From positions 1-11,451 of the forward strand of contig JAPKXT010000194.1 in NCBI GenBank assembly GCA_026394695.1: a stretch of DNA of 11,451 nucleotides, given 5' to 3'. This document shows, in pieces, positions 1 to 5,769 of the stretch. Position 1 is the first letter of the stretch; every line of letters starts with the position of its first letter. Position numbers and translations under genes: made by a program. Under the pieces are notes generated by a model. It made no database searches. It saw nothing but the letters and a program-made list of their open reading frames with translations, and was not told the DNA's origin. The stretch comes from Methanoregula sp. (GTDB taxonomy: Archaea > Halobacteriota > Methanomicrobia > Methanomicrobiales > Methanospirillaceae).

Positions 1-146
1 TCCCCATGACACAGATTCCAACCGTTATAACAACGAGTGTCCCAACCCCGCTTCCGACTGCAACAAAGTCACCATTATCCCCATTCGTTACCGTAGTTGC
101 ATCAGTAATCGGGCTATTGGTGATCACAGCGGCAAAACGAAAATAA
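1..146 (+). CDS. C-terminal end of a surface protein with a membrane anchor (partial)
   Basis: The reading frame is open from base 3 to the TAA at 144-146; the 5' part lies outside the window. The 47 visible residues begin with a Thr/Pro-rich spacer (PTVITTSVPTPLPTATKSP), continue with a hydrophobic helix of about 20 residues (FVTVVASVIGLLVITA) and end in the basic tail AKRK. This spacer-helix-basic tail layout is typical of archaeal S-layer or other surface proteins held by a C-terminal membrane anchor. The PEGA protein at 4617-5738 ends the same way, including a basic-SP motif just before the helix (KSP here, RSP there). The extracellular domains are not visible, so no function can be given. 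An archaeosortase-type sorting tail is possible, but no PGF motif is seen. Confidence 0.75.
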   Translation, partial: PMTQIPTVITTSVPTPLPTATKSPLSPFVTVVASVIGLLVITAAKRK

Positions 147-149
147 TCC

Positions 150-157
150 TTTTTTTT
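150..157 (+). terminator. T-run terminator after the surface-protein gene
   Basis: Eight consecutive T bases lie 4 nt after the TAA at 144-146. A second run of six T follows at 172-177. Archaeal RNA polymerase terminates at such runs without needing a hairpin, so the transcript of the upstream gene probably ends here. Confidence 0.55.
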
Positions 158-310
158 AAGAGGAGCCCATATTTTTTATCAGATAGCATCGTTCAGGGAA
201 TCCTGACATAACCACGTTTACCTGGTTGATGCTGAATTCTGTCAGAAACCTGATTCGCAACTTTGAGTTTACCGACCGTCATGCAGTTCCAGATACCTCT
301 GTTTTTTGAT

Positions 311-318
311 TAAACCAC
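311..318 (+). repeat. Left target-site duplication of MITE copy A
   Basis: TAAACCAC directly precedes the left inverted repeat; CAAACCAC at 577-584 directly follows the right one. The 7 of 8 match at exactly the element borders is what a transposition event leaves behind. Confidence 0.65.
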
Positions 319-576
319 GGCTCTGTTGAAATCCTGGAGAGAAATAAGCAGTCGCTCTTTGGGGCTCCAGCCCATCATGCTTCCGCCCCCGCTGCTCGGG
401 CATCCCCAAATATTGCGATAGTCCCTGATAAGGTTGAAAATAATACGCCGAAAAAAGAGGGGTCAAGGGGATGCTCCCCTTGGGGTGCCTCCCTCTCTGG
501 GGGAGAGAGGGGGTCACCCTCCTAGCTGCCGCAGAGAATAAGCGAATTACAGGAAAAAGAGGATTTCAACAAAGCC
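319..576. mobile_element. MITE-like element, copy A (258 bp)
   Basis: The ends are inverted repeats of 17 bp: GGCTCTGTTGAAATCCT at 319-335 and, read on the minus strand, GGCTTTGTTGAAATCCT at 576-560 (16 of 17 identical). The element is flanked by an 8-bp near-duplication, TAAACCAC (311-318) and CAAACCAC (577-584), with 7 of 8 identical. It is too short to encode a transposase. Inside lies a perfect 8-bp hairpin (CCCTCTCT / AGAGAGGG, 5-nt loop) at about 489-509. A diverged copy in the same orientation lies at 4133-4379. The ends and the 8-bp duplication recall IS6- or IS1-type transposition, but the parent element is not in the window. The minus-strand frame running through it is not a credible gene. 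Confidence 0.75.
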
Positions 577-584
577 CAAACCAC
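577..584 (+). repeat. Right target-site duplication of MITE copy A
   Basis: CAAACCAC abuts the right inverted repeat and matches the left flank except at its first base. Confidence 0.65.
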
Positions 585-816
585 AAAAAAACGGGTGCAA
601 TACCGGCACTATGCTGGAATTAATCCTGACACTACAATCCCTACATCTCAATAACGGTCGTCCGGGTCAAATAAGTGAGATAGTTTTTGAGGACTTTTTT
701 AATTTTTCACGACAGGATTTTTACGAGAAAAATTGTGTCAAACTAACAAGGATTTTTGTGAGGAAAACAATCAAAACAAAACCAATAACCGCATGTTTCG
801 ACCAGCACGGGATGGG
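585..816. other. AT-rich gene-free stretch
   Basis: The open plus-strand frames here (from 611 and 733) have no recognisable domain, no ribosome binding site and unlikely composition. They continue across a minus-strand remnant at 817-993 that looks more protein-like. I see no gene, RNA gene or convincing repeat. Confidence 0.45.
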
Positions 817-993
817 TTACAATTCAGCTCCTTTTTTCAGTTCGTGGATAATTTTCTCTGCAAGGCCACGGTCCTTAAAAGATTCCGGGATCTTCTCCGG
901 TTCATCATCTATTCCGGATCCAGGGAAGCAGAACCCTTCGAGACCGGTCGCAGGAGGGGTAGGGATCTGCCCGGGCGGTTTCTGGAAATCATT
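817..993 (-). pseudogene. Start-less C-terminal gene remnant
   Basis: On the minus strand a frame is open from just after a TAG (996-994) to a TAA at 819-817, giving 58 residues. It has no usable start codon. The translation looks like real protein: a Gly/Pro-rich first half containing GLEGFCFPGSGIDDEPEKIP, followed by an amphipathic helix ending ESFKDRGLAEKIIHELKKGA and then EL. The helix-rich, Lys/Glu-rich end resembles a natural C-terminus. No matching coding sequence appears upstream on the minus strand in any frame, so this is probably the leftover 3' end of a gene whose 5' part was deleted. I do not recognise the family. It could be chance, since the stretch is short. Confidence 0.4.
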
Positions 994-1122
994 CTATGAG
1001 AATTAACTATTAGAGATACTTTGGATGGTCACGATTCAAAATTTGTAACATCAGATTAAATTTTTATAATATTCCCGCCATATACCGACCTACACTGGTA
1101 TAGTTACTTAACCAGGTAAAAT

Positions 1123-1166
1123 TTCCCGATGACTTTTAAATCACATAAAAAAATGTCATCCGGGAA
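1123..1166. promoter_or_regulatory. Promoter of the envelope operon with a dyad around the TATA-like box
   Basis: An A/T box (TTTTAAAT, about 1134-1141, followed by CACATAAAAAAAT) lies about 85 nt before the ATG at 1225. It sits between the two arms of an inverted repeat: TTCCCGATGAC (1123-1133) and GTCATCCGGGAA (1155-1166), which pair with one bulged base. A dyad straddling a TATA box is a plausible operator site for a repressor, but this is inference. A shorter inverted repeat, TATACC / GGTATA, lies just upstream at 1081-1086 and 1097-1102. Another A/T box (TTTTTATAATATT, about 1062-1074) is a second promoter candidate. Confidence 0.35.
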
Positions 1167-1224
1167 ACGAAAAACTGCATAACAAGAATGATAAAAAAAT
1201 CTCAGAGCAACAGGAGTGTTTTAC

Positions 1225-1863
1225 ATGGATGATATAACTTCGCGGGATGATGAAAAAGGCCGGGCAATGGCTCAGGAAAAGGGGCGGGAGGAGGAAAAGA
1301 CCAGTCAGCGGGAGCGTGAACTGGCGACAGAAAAGGGACGGAAACAGGGAGAGCAAGAGGAGCGTGCACGGGAAAATGCACGGGAAAAGCAGAAGGGTAT
1401 GGGAACTGGTGTGAAGATCATCATCTCTCTCATTGTTCTTGCCATCATCGTAGTTGTTGTTGCATGGTTCTCACTGAACGTGTCAATTACGAATGTTACA
1501 CCCGGTAACGCGTTACCCTTCACTACCAATTATGGAGTTACGTTCCCCGAAGGTCAGACAATAACCATCGGCAACACCCACATCAACGTACTCTCGTACC
1601 AGAATGAGATCATCTCGGATATTGATGGCGACCGGCAGAAACTTGTAGTGGGAGAGGACCGGGTTATATCAGAACGGCGTGCAGTTATCACGACACTCGG
1701 TGTAATCACGCTTGTGGACACTAACTTCCAGATAAACCTTAAATATAAAGGTAATCGGGATAACGTGGCATACTTCGATATGGCTGTCCATACCTCACGA
1801 CAGGTACCGGATATACTCCTCAAACAGCTGCTTCCAGCAGAAATAAATGCACAACCCATATGA
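1225..1863 (+). CDS. Single-pass membrane protein with charged coiled-coil head
   Basis: The start is the ATG at 1225, 8 nt after the ribosome binding site AGGAG (1212-1216). A GTG at 1216 in the same frame overlaps that site and is unlikely. The 212-residue product has three parts. Residues 1-60 are almost entirely Glu, Lys, Arg and Gln, with repeated EKGR/REEE-like units, and probably form a cytoplasmic coiled coil. Residues 63-83 (VKIIISLIVLAIIVVVVAWF) form one membrane helix. Residues 84-212 are an extracytoplasmic domain rich in beta-strand-like segments, with one N-glycosylation-type NVS. I do not recognise a family. The lipoprotein gene follows after 13 nt, so the two are probably co-transcribed and may act together at the envelope. 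Function unknown. Confidence 0.8.
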   Translation: MDDITSRDDEKGRAMAQEKGREEEKTSQRERELATEKGRKQGEQEERARENAREKQKGMGTGVKIIISLIVLAIIVVVVAWFSLNVSITNVTPGNALPFTTNYGVTFPEGQTITIGNTHINVLSYQNEIISDIDGDRQKLVVGEDRVISERRAVITTLGVITLVDTNFQINLKYKGNRDNVAYFDMAVHTSRQVPDILLKQLLPAEINAQPI

Positions 1864-1876
1864 GTGGGAGGATTGT

Positions 1877-2563
1877 ATGAAATTTTTTTGCACAATCGCA
1901 GTTTTTGGAGTACTGTTCTTTGTACTCCTCTTTTCGGGATGCACGAGTACATCCCCGCCAACCCCGACACCGACTTCTGTTCCCACTACTGCAGTGGTGA
2001 TACTATCACCAACCCCAACCGCAGTACCATTTCCGAATGCTCTCGCCCTGAATGAGTACGCCACCTTTGGGACCGGGAATGAACAGGGCAAGGCAACCGT
2101 ATACAGGTACGAAGTAAAACCCAACTACAACTGGACGTCCCCCTCATGGAACAGCCCCGGCGAGCAGGCAGCATCATCACAGCCTTTTGAAACCCAACGT
2201 GGCTACACTATGGAGAAGCCTCAGGAAGGTAACACCTTCCTGTTCGTGTACGTCCGTGTCCAGAATACCGGTAACATTGCCCTGTATGCTCCTTCGCCTA
2301 AACAGTTTGTAGTGTTCAATGACGGGAAGACATACAATTATTCATCCGTCCACAGTTCTGATGTGATTATTGACAAAGTTACCCAGACACAATATGATTA
2401 CCAGATCGGGCGGGGTGGGGCCGTCGGGTATATCCAGCCCGGGGAAAGTAACAAGGCAGATGGCTATCTCATCTACGAGATTCCAGCTTCGTTCTCTCCC
2501 CTGACAACATACGTGGTAATCAACCTCGACTATCAGAATAAGGCCGTATGGAAACTCGGATGA
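1877..2563 (+). CDS. Lipoprotein with a DUF4352-like beta-sandwich domain
   Basis: The ATG at 1877 follows the ribosome binding site GGGAGG (1866-1871) at a good distance; the frame is open further upstream but overlaps the previous gene. The 228-residue product begins with a signal peptide and the lipobox LFSGC, so Cys22 would be lipid-modified and anchor the protein outside the membrane. A Pro/Thr spacer (SPPTPTPTSVPTT, then SPTPTAVP) leads to a domain of about 170 residues. That domain has the pattern of DUF4352-type extracellular domains: YVRVQNTGN, then a surface residue run with VFNDGKTYNYSS, then QPGESNKADGYLIYEIP. The order (NTG strand, DG turn, PGE turn, Y/F-x-IP) supports the assignment, which I give as family resemblance only. 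It lies 13 nt after the preceding membrane protein gene, probably in one operon. Confidence 0.8.
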   Translation: MKFFCTIAVFGVLFFVLLFSGCTSTSPPTPTPTSVPTTAVVILSPTPTAVPFPNALALNEYATFGTGNEQGKATVYRYEVKPNYNWTSPSWNSPGEQAASSQPFETQRGYTMEKPQEGNTFLFVYVRVQNTGNIALYAPSPKQFVVFNDGKTYNYSSVHSSDVIIDKVTQTQYDYQIGRGGAVGYIQPGESNKADGYLIYEIPASFSPLTTYVVINLDYQNKAVWKLG

Positions 2564-2736
2564 GAAGGGATCTTCCTTACATGGACCCGGTCACCGTTAT
2601 ATGGGGAGGAGACAGGATGTGACCGGTCCTGCACCCAACCGGCCGAACGGTATTCCATCCCGGAACCCGACGGCACTTTAACCAACACGGACGGTAGCCG
2701 GTAAACAGAGCAAACAACGGGGAGCGTGTGAATGCG
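2564..2736. other. Intergenic stretch with an imperfect inverted repeat
   Basis: No gene is supported. An inverted repeat of about 11 bp with one bulge (GGACCCGGTCAC at 2583-2594; GTGACCGGTCC at 2619-2629) encloses an A/T stretch containing TTATAT. This could be a promoter with flanking operator arms for the gene at 2737, or a leader hairpin. No T-run follows it, so a terminator role for the upstream operon is unlikely. Confidence 0.35.
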
Positions 2737-3252
2737 ATGGACGAAACAACTAAAGCCCACATCCTGATTCTCCTCCTCGGAGTCCTCATCGGTGCAAGCG
2801 GGTACCTTGCCAACTCGCTTATTCTCTGGAACACGTCAATGAACAAGGACAGGAGCGATATCGCCGAGGGTATCTATCTCGACGTCTAGTCGCTCGAGGA
2901 ATACCTCATCACCGCTGATCAGGAATTCCTCGCGAACCCCGATGACAAGTTTATCTTCGTCCAGGCAACTCCGCTCTACCCGGACAACGGCCTGTACTTC
3001 GCCTACCAACGGGACATCTCAAAAATGGACCGGAAGATCGCACAGGATACGTTCACATTCTATAATCACCTGCTCTCGGCGGAGCGCGACCGGAACCTGA
3101 TCTTCGAGATCCAGAGGTTGGGGGACCTGCGGGAACTCACCAATGCAGAGCGGCGACGGCAGCAGATCCTGACCCAGCATGCCTCTCTCGAAGTGAACAT
3201 GTCAGTGAACCTTCTGTCCGCCCTGAAACAGGAGCTGGATGCCGCGACCTGA
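2737..3252 (+). pseudogene. Small membrane-protein gene interrupted by one in-frame TAG
   Basis: From the ATG at 2737 the frame reads 50 codons, meets TAG at 2887-2889, then continues without another stop for 120 codons to TGA at 3250-3252. Both halves look like one protein. Residues 8-30 form a membrane helix (ILILLLGVLIGASGYLANSL); the rest is hydrophilic and helical, with Arg/Glu/Gln-rich segments such as DLRELTNAERRRQQILTQHA. The codon could have been CAG (Gln) or AAG (Lys), each one base change away. An in-frame GTG at 2728 is an alternative start, but lies very close to the GGGGAG site (2719-2724). I do not recognise the family. A recent nonsense mutation is most likely; TAG read-through as pyrrolysine is known in Methanosarcinaceae and some other archaea, but nothing here supports it. 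Confidence 0.6.
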
Positions 3253-3297
3253 TATGAATCGCCAACTCCCTCTTTTTATCGTGGTAAAAGCCATACC

Positions 3298-3321
3298 CTC
3301 CTATCGCAGGAGTGTTCTTTT
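3298..3321 (+). terminator. Hairpin and T-rich terminator
   Basis: A 5-bp stem (CTCCT / AGGAG, loop ATCGC, 3298-3312) is followed by TGTTCTTTT. It lies 45 nt after the TGA at 3250-3252, between two convergent genes. A TTTTT run at about 3273-3277 may contribute. Confidence 0.45.
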
Positions 3322-3349
3322 AAAAAAATTATCCGGATGAAGGCAGGAC

Positions 3350-3355
3350 AAAAAA
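3350..3355 (-). terminator. T-run terminator after the DedA gene
   Basis: Six A on the plus strand read as six T on the minus strand, 13 nt after the stop of the DedA-family gene. It fits an archaeal T-run terminator. Confidence 0.45.
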
Positions 3356-3368
3356 TGTGCCGGGTTTT

Positions 3369-4025
3369 TTATTCCGGTGAACAGCCGCCGTTTCGTTTCA
3401 CGTAATAGCGGGCAAACATGATCAGTGCGATGATAAGTGCGGCTGCCAAGATGATGATGTAGAGGTCCGTGAGATAATCAATATACCCGCTGATAATGGA
3501 GATGCTCCCGATATAATACCCGAGCACCAGGAGAATCCCGCACCAGACTGCCGAACTGATGAGATTGAATCCTACATACCTGCGGTACTCCATCGCGTTC
3601 ACTCCTGCAATGAATGACGGCAGGTTCAGGATTGGCAGGAACCGGCTGAGGATCAGCGCGGCCGGGCCGAACCGGTCTACCATATCGTAGGCCTTCCGGA
3701 CATTCCCGTCGCTTAAGACCTCCGGGACTCTCCTTTGGATCATCGCAAATCCAAAAAGCCTCCCGGTCCAATAGTTTATCTCGTACCCTGCAAACCCGCC
3801 TACGAAAGCCATGACAAACAGCCATTCCATCGACAACCCGGTGTCCAGGGCCACCGCCCCGGTCAGGAACAGGAACGTGTTGTCGGGAATCGGCCCGCCA
3901 ACGACAGTTGACGCGAGCAGGATTACGAGGAAGACCAGCAGGTACAGCCATATCCCGTACTGCAGGATCTGGTCCGAGATAGCGAGGCGGGTAAGTGGCA
4001 GCAGGGCTGCAATGACAGGAAGCAC
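3369..4025 (-). CDS. DedA-family (SNARE-associated/VTT domain) membrane protein
   Basis: This multi-spanning inner-membrane protein belongs to the DedA family, whose members include lipid scramblases/flippases and transporters tied to the proton motive force. Family marks, counted from the GTG at 4025: VVGGPIPDNTF near 41-51, GGFAGYEINYWTGRLFG at 76-92 (the conserved Gly-rich loop ending YW-x-GR), and SRFLPILNLPSFIAGV at 127-142. About five hydrophobic segments follow the family pattern. The Arg128 of the RF motif is present, but the second conserved Arg of RFxPxxR is Asn134. The frame also has a TTG at 4049, but a perfect TATA box lies at 4059-4052, which puts the transcript start near 4030. 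I therefore prefer the GTG at 4025 (218 residues, nearly leaderless). The substrate is unknown. Confidence 0.85.
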   Translation of the reverse strand: MLPVIAALLPLTRLAISDQILQYGIWLYLLVFLVILLASTVVGGPIPDNTFLFLTGAVALDTGLSMEWLFVMAFVGGFAGYEINYWTGRLFGFAMIQRRVPEVLSDGNVRKAYDMVDRFGPAALILSRFLPILNLPSFIAGVNAMEYRRYVGFNLISSAVWCGILLVLGYYIGSISIISGYIDYLTDLYIIILAAALIIALIMFARYYVKRNGGCSPE

Positions 4026-4051
4026 AGCACATCGACAATCCCCGCTCAAGC

Positions 4052-4059
4052 TATATAAA
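4052..4059 (-). promoter_or_regulatory. TATA box of the DedA gene
   Basis: Read on the minus strand this is TTTATATA, the archaeal consensus. With the usual spacing of about 25 nt, transcription would start near 4030, just before the GTG at 4025. The mRNA would be nearly leaderless, and no ribosome binding site is present. Confidence 0.6.
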
Positions 4060-4071
4060 TCTCATCACTAT

Positions 4072-4132
4072 GACGGGGAATAATCAACGGACCATATGTT
4101 TCAAAAATTGTAAATTGGGAGAATCCTTTTTA
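4072..4132. repeat. 61-bp dispersed repeat, copy 1
   Basis: The block matches 6067-6127 in the same orientation at 53 of 61 positions. Seven of the eight differences are transitions. It contains the motif TTTCAAAAATTGTAAA and ends in GGGAGAATCCTTTTTA, directly against the MITE at 4133. It lies immediately upstream of the DedA promoter. Its role is unknown. Confidence 0.75.
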
Positions 4133-4578
4133 TGCTCTGTAGAAATGCTCAGAAATATTGAATCATAACGCTCTTTTGGGCTTTTGGTATCACCTCCACC
4201 CCCGCCGCTTGGACATCCCCCCACATTGCGATTACCTCTCATAAGGTTAACCAGATTGCAGAAGGGGGTTAAGGGGATACACCCCTTGGGCTGCCTCCCC
4301 CTCTGGGGGAGAAAGGGGGTCACCTTCGTATTTTTTATGTCAACGAAAAGATGAACAAAATCAGGTTTTCTACAGAGCCTAAAAAAGTTTTTTAGTATGA
4401 GAACCATGAATAAAAAAGTCGTTGCTGCAATCGAAGCCATCACCGATAAAACGAGCAGGATTATGAGGAGAATCCGGACAGTGATGGATATGACATATAC
4501 TGATGGTTTTACTCTGCATGAAAGCTGTTTGTAAAAAGGCATAAGGGCTATTGCAATGGCAGCTGACCAGATTAACAC
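4084..4578 (-). pseudogene. Small membrane-protein gene with its 3' part replaced by a MITE
   Basis: The first 66 residues from the GTG at 4578 look like a real membrane protein: helix one VLIWSAAIAIALMPF, then a short polar loop with KQLSCRVKPS, then a long hydrophobic stretch VYVISITVRILLIILLVLSV continuing to FLFMVLILKNFF. From residue 67 on, the frame is entirely the minus strand of MITE copy B and of the 61-bp repeat, ending at TGA 4086-4084. The resulting 98-residue tail (for example LPQRGRQPKGCIPLTP) is element sequence, not an evolved domain. The start is uncertain: the frame is open back to 4620 (just behind a TGA) with protein-like sequence (NQPFFYKRYSGIT) but no better start codon, and no ribosome binding site precedes 4578. 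The native C-terminus is lost. Function unknown. Confidence 0.45.
4133..4379. mobile_element. MITE-like element, copy B (247 bp)
   Basis: The left end TGCTCTGTAGAAATGCT (4133-4149) and the right end read on the minus strand, GGCTCTGTAGAAAACCT (4379-4363), form an inverted repeat with a 12-bp identical core. The interior matches copy A at 319-576 in the same orientation: shared landmarks are CCACCCCCGC / CCGCCCCCGC, CATTGCGAT / TATTGCGAT, ATAAGGTT, AAGGGGAT, CCCCTTGGG, TGCCTCCC and GGGGGTCACC. Copy A keeps the GTTGAAA form of the terminus and copy B the GTAGAAA form, so they may be different subfamilies. No clear target duplication is seen. The insertion runs into the coding frame of the gene at 4084-4578 and abuts the 61-bp repeat. 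Confidence 0.7.
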
Positions 4579-4601
4579 CGTTATCCCGGAATATCTTTTG
4601 T

Positions 4602-4609
4602 AAAAAAAA
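4602..4609 (-). terminator. T-run terminator after the PEGA gene
   Basis: Eight A on the plus strand read as eight T on the minus strand, 7 nt after the TAA of the PEGA-repeat gene at 4619-4617. Confidence 0.55.
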
Positions 4610-4616
4610 GGTTGAT

Positions 4617-5738
4617 TTATTCACTCTTTCTGTGCAGTATGAATGCTGCACAGCAGATACCGATGGCGGAGATTATACTGACCAGCCCGATAGGGGATCG
4701 GGTTGCCTGGGGGGGTAATGTCGTCGGGGTTGGCTGGGGGATGAAGGAGAGCGTTCCCGACACATCGGTGCTGCTGCGTGCTGACACGTTCACCGATGAC
4801 TGCCAGTCCTGGTACCCGTTCAGTTTCAGTATGATGGTATGGCTCCCCTGCGGAATATCCACAAGGGTAAGGGGGGTGAGGCCCCTGTATTCATTGTCAA
4901 GGTAAATGTTGGCGCCTGAGGGGCTTGACCTGACCGTGATCAGGCCGTTTGTGTCGGGAGTCGGGCCGGGCGTAACAGGCACCATGTTTGCCTGGATATT
5001 ATAAACGTTCCCTGCCGTGACAACTGCGGTCTGGGTATAGGTCTGGTAACCCGCCAGGGTAACGCGGACCAGATAGGATCCCGGCGTGAGCTGGGTGACG
5101 TAGAGCGCAGTAGAGGAAATGGTAGTGCCCTTGTAGTTATTGTTAACGTAGACCGCTGCTCCCGCAGGGTTTGATTGTATCCGGAGATCACCATAGCCGG
5201 ACGACTGTGTATAAGGAGACATCGCCGGGGACCGGATGGTGGTATGGCCGGCTGTTATCGTGAATTGTTCTGTGTAATCATAGTAACCTGCATACCTGAG
5301 AGTCAGGGAATGGGTGCCCTCAGAAAGACCGCCAATGACCTGCGGGGTTGTGCCATAATACCCCCCGTCAAGCCAGATGTCTGCATCGGTCGGGCTGGAA
5401 TCGAGATTCAGGCTGCCGGTCAGCGGCGGGTTCGAGGCAAGGGTTATCGTTACACTTATTGTTACGCCGGTGCCGTTCGCGTAGACCGTCTTGGTAGACA
5501 TCTGGTAGCCATCTTTGTAGACGCTGATGGAATGGTAACTGTCCGGGTCTGTAGCGAACGTGATCGGCGTATACTGACAATTCCAGTGGTCGAGGCATGC
5601 CCATGCACCTGAAGGGTTCGAATTAACCTGAATATACGAAACGTCATCCGCTGCTACCGGTACAATGGAGGCAGCGATGCCAATAAAAAAGATCGCGATG
5701 AGAAACCACGATCGTGTGTTCATGAAATTTTGTGCCAT
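4617..5738 (-). CDS. Secreted four-PEGA-repeat protein with C-terminal membrane anchor
   Basis: The 373-residue product has a signal peptide (hydrophobic core WFLIAIFFIGIAASIV, probable cleavage after VAA at residue 30). Four PEGA-type beta domains follow, at about 34-101, 107-172, 182-257 and 265-335. Each starts with a strand and the SxPxGAxxYL-type motif (SNPSGAWAC, SSPTDADIWL, SNPAGAAVYV, SSPSGANIYL) and ends with a G-H/Y-strand-GY motif such as GSHTIILKLNGYQDW. Pro/Thr spacer PQPTPTTLPPQATRSP and a C-terminal helix (about 353-368) with the tail HRKSE anchor it outside the cell. The first PEGA unit holds a Cys pair (C48, C54) in ACLDHWNCQYTP, suggesting a disulfide. The ATG at 5738 is chosen because an A/T box sits about 25 nt upstream; the ATG at 5723 is an alternative. 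PEGA domains are often surface modules; no ligand is known. Confidence 0.85.
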   Translation of the reverse strand: MAQNFMNTRSWFLIAIFFIGIAASIVPVAADDVSYIQVNSNPSGAWACLDHWNCQYTPITFATDPDSYHSISVYKDGYQMSTKTVYANGTGVTISVTITLASNPPLTGSLNLDSSPTDADIWLDGGYYGTTPQVIGGLSEGTHSLTLRYAGYYDYTEQFTITAGHTTIRSPAMSPYTQSSGYGDLRIQSNPAGAAVYVNNNYKGTTISSTALYVTQLTPGSYLVRVTLAGYQTYTQTAVVTAGNVYNIQANMVPVTPGPTPDTNGLITVRSSPSGANIYLDNEYRGLTPLTLVDIPQGSHTIILKLNGYQDWQSSVNVSARSSTDVSGTLSFIPQPTPTTLPPQATRSPIGLVSIISAIGICCAAFILHRKSE

Positions 5739-5756
5739 GCGGCAGTATGTTTTTTA

Positions 5757-5769
5757 TCAAAATAATAAG
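5757..5769 (-). promoter_or_regulatory. TATA-like box of the PEGA gene
   Basis: Read on the minus strand the A/T stretch is TCTTATTATTTTG, centred about 25 nt before the ATG at 5738. Transcription would begin at or next to the start codon, giving a leaderless mRNA, which fits the absence of a ribosome binding site. Confidence 0.4.

Larger units (their letters stand above)
147..318. other. Gene-free stretch left of the first MITE
   Basis: Apart from the T-runs at its left end I see no supported gene in either direction. The minus-strand frame that crosses this region runs out of the MITE at 319-576 and does not look like a protein. The last 8 bases (311-318) are the left copy of the target duplication of that element. 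Confidence 0.5.

Noticed and set aside
269..517. 82-codon minus-strand open frame
   Set aside because: It is mostly the minus strand of MITE copy A plus flank; low-complexity composition, no ribosome binding site, no domain.
611..1006. 131-codon plus-strand open frame
   Set aside because: Composition is not protein-like, no ribosome binding site, and it lies over the more convincing minus-strand remnant at 817-993.
1031..1050. Possible third copy of the TTCAAAAATTGTAA motif (ATTCAAAATTTGTAACAT)
   Set aside because: Only about 13 of 17 bases match and the surrounding sequence is unrelated; AT-rich chance similarity is likely.
2887..2889. Pyrrolysine codon
   Set aside because: No pyl gene is visible and the inferred lineage is not known to use pyrrolysine; kept only as an alternative to a nonsense mutation.
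4379..4651. 90-codon minus-strand frame overlapping the membrane-protein gene
   Set aside because: His/Cys/Ser-rich translation without pattern; the other frame over the same bases gives clear membrane helices.
5600..5630. GGGTTCGAATTAACC, resembling a tRNA T-arm
   Set aside because: It lies inside the PEGA coding sequence and no acceptor, D-arm or anticodon arm can be built around it.
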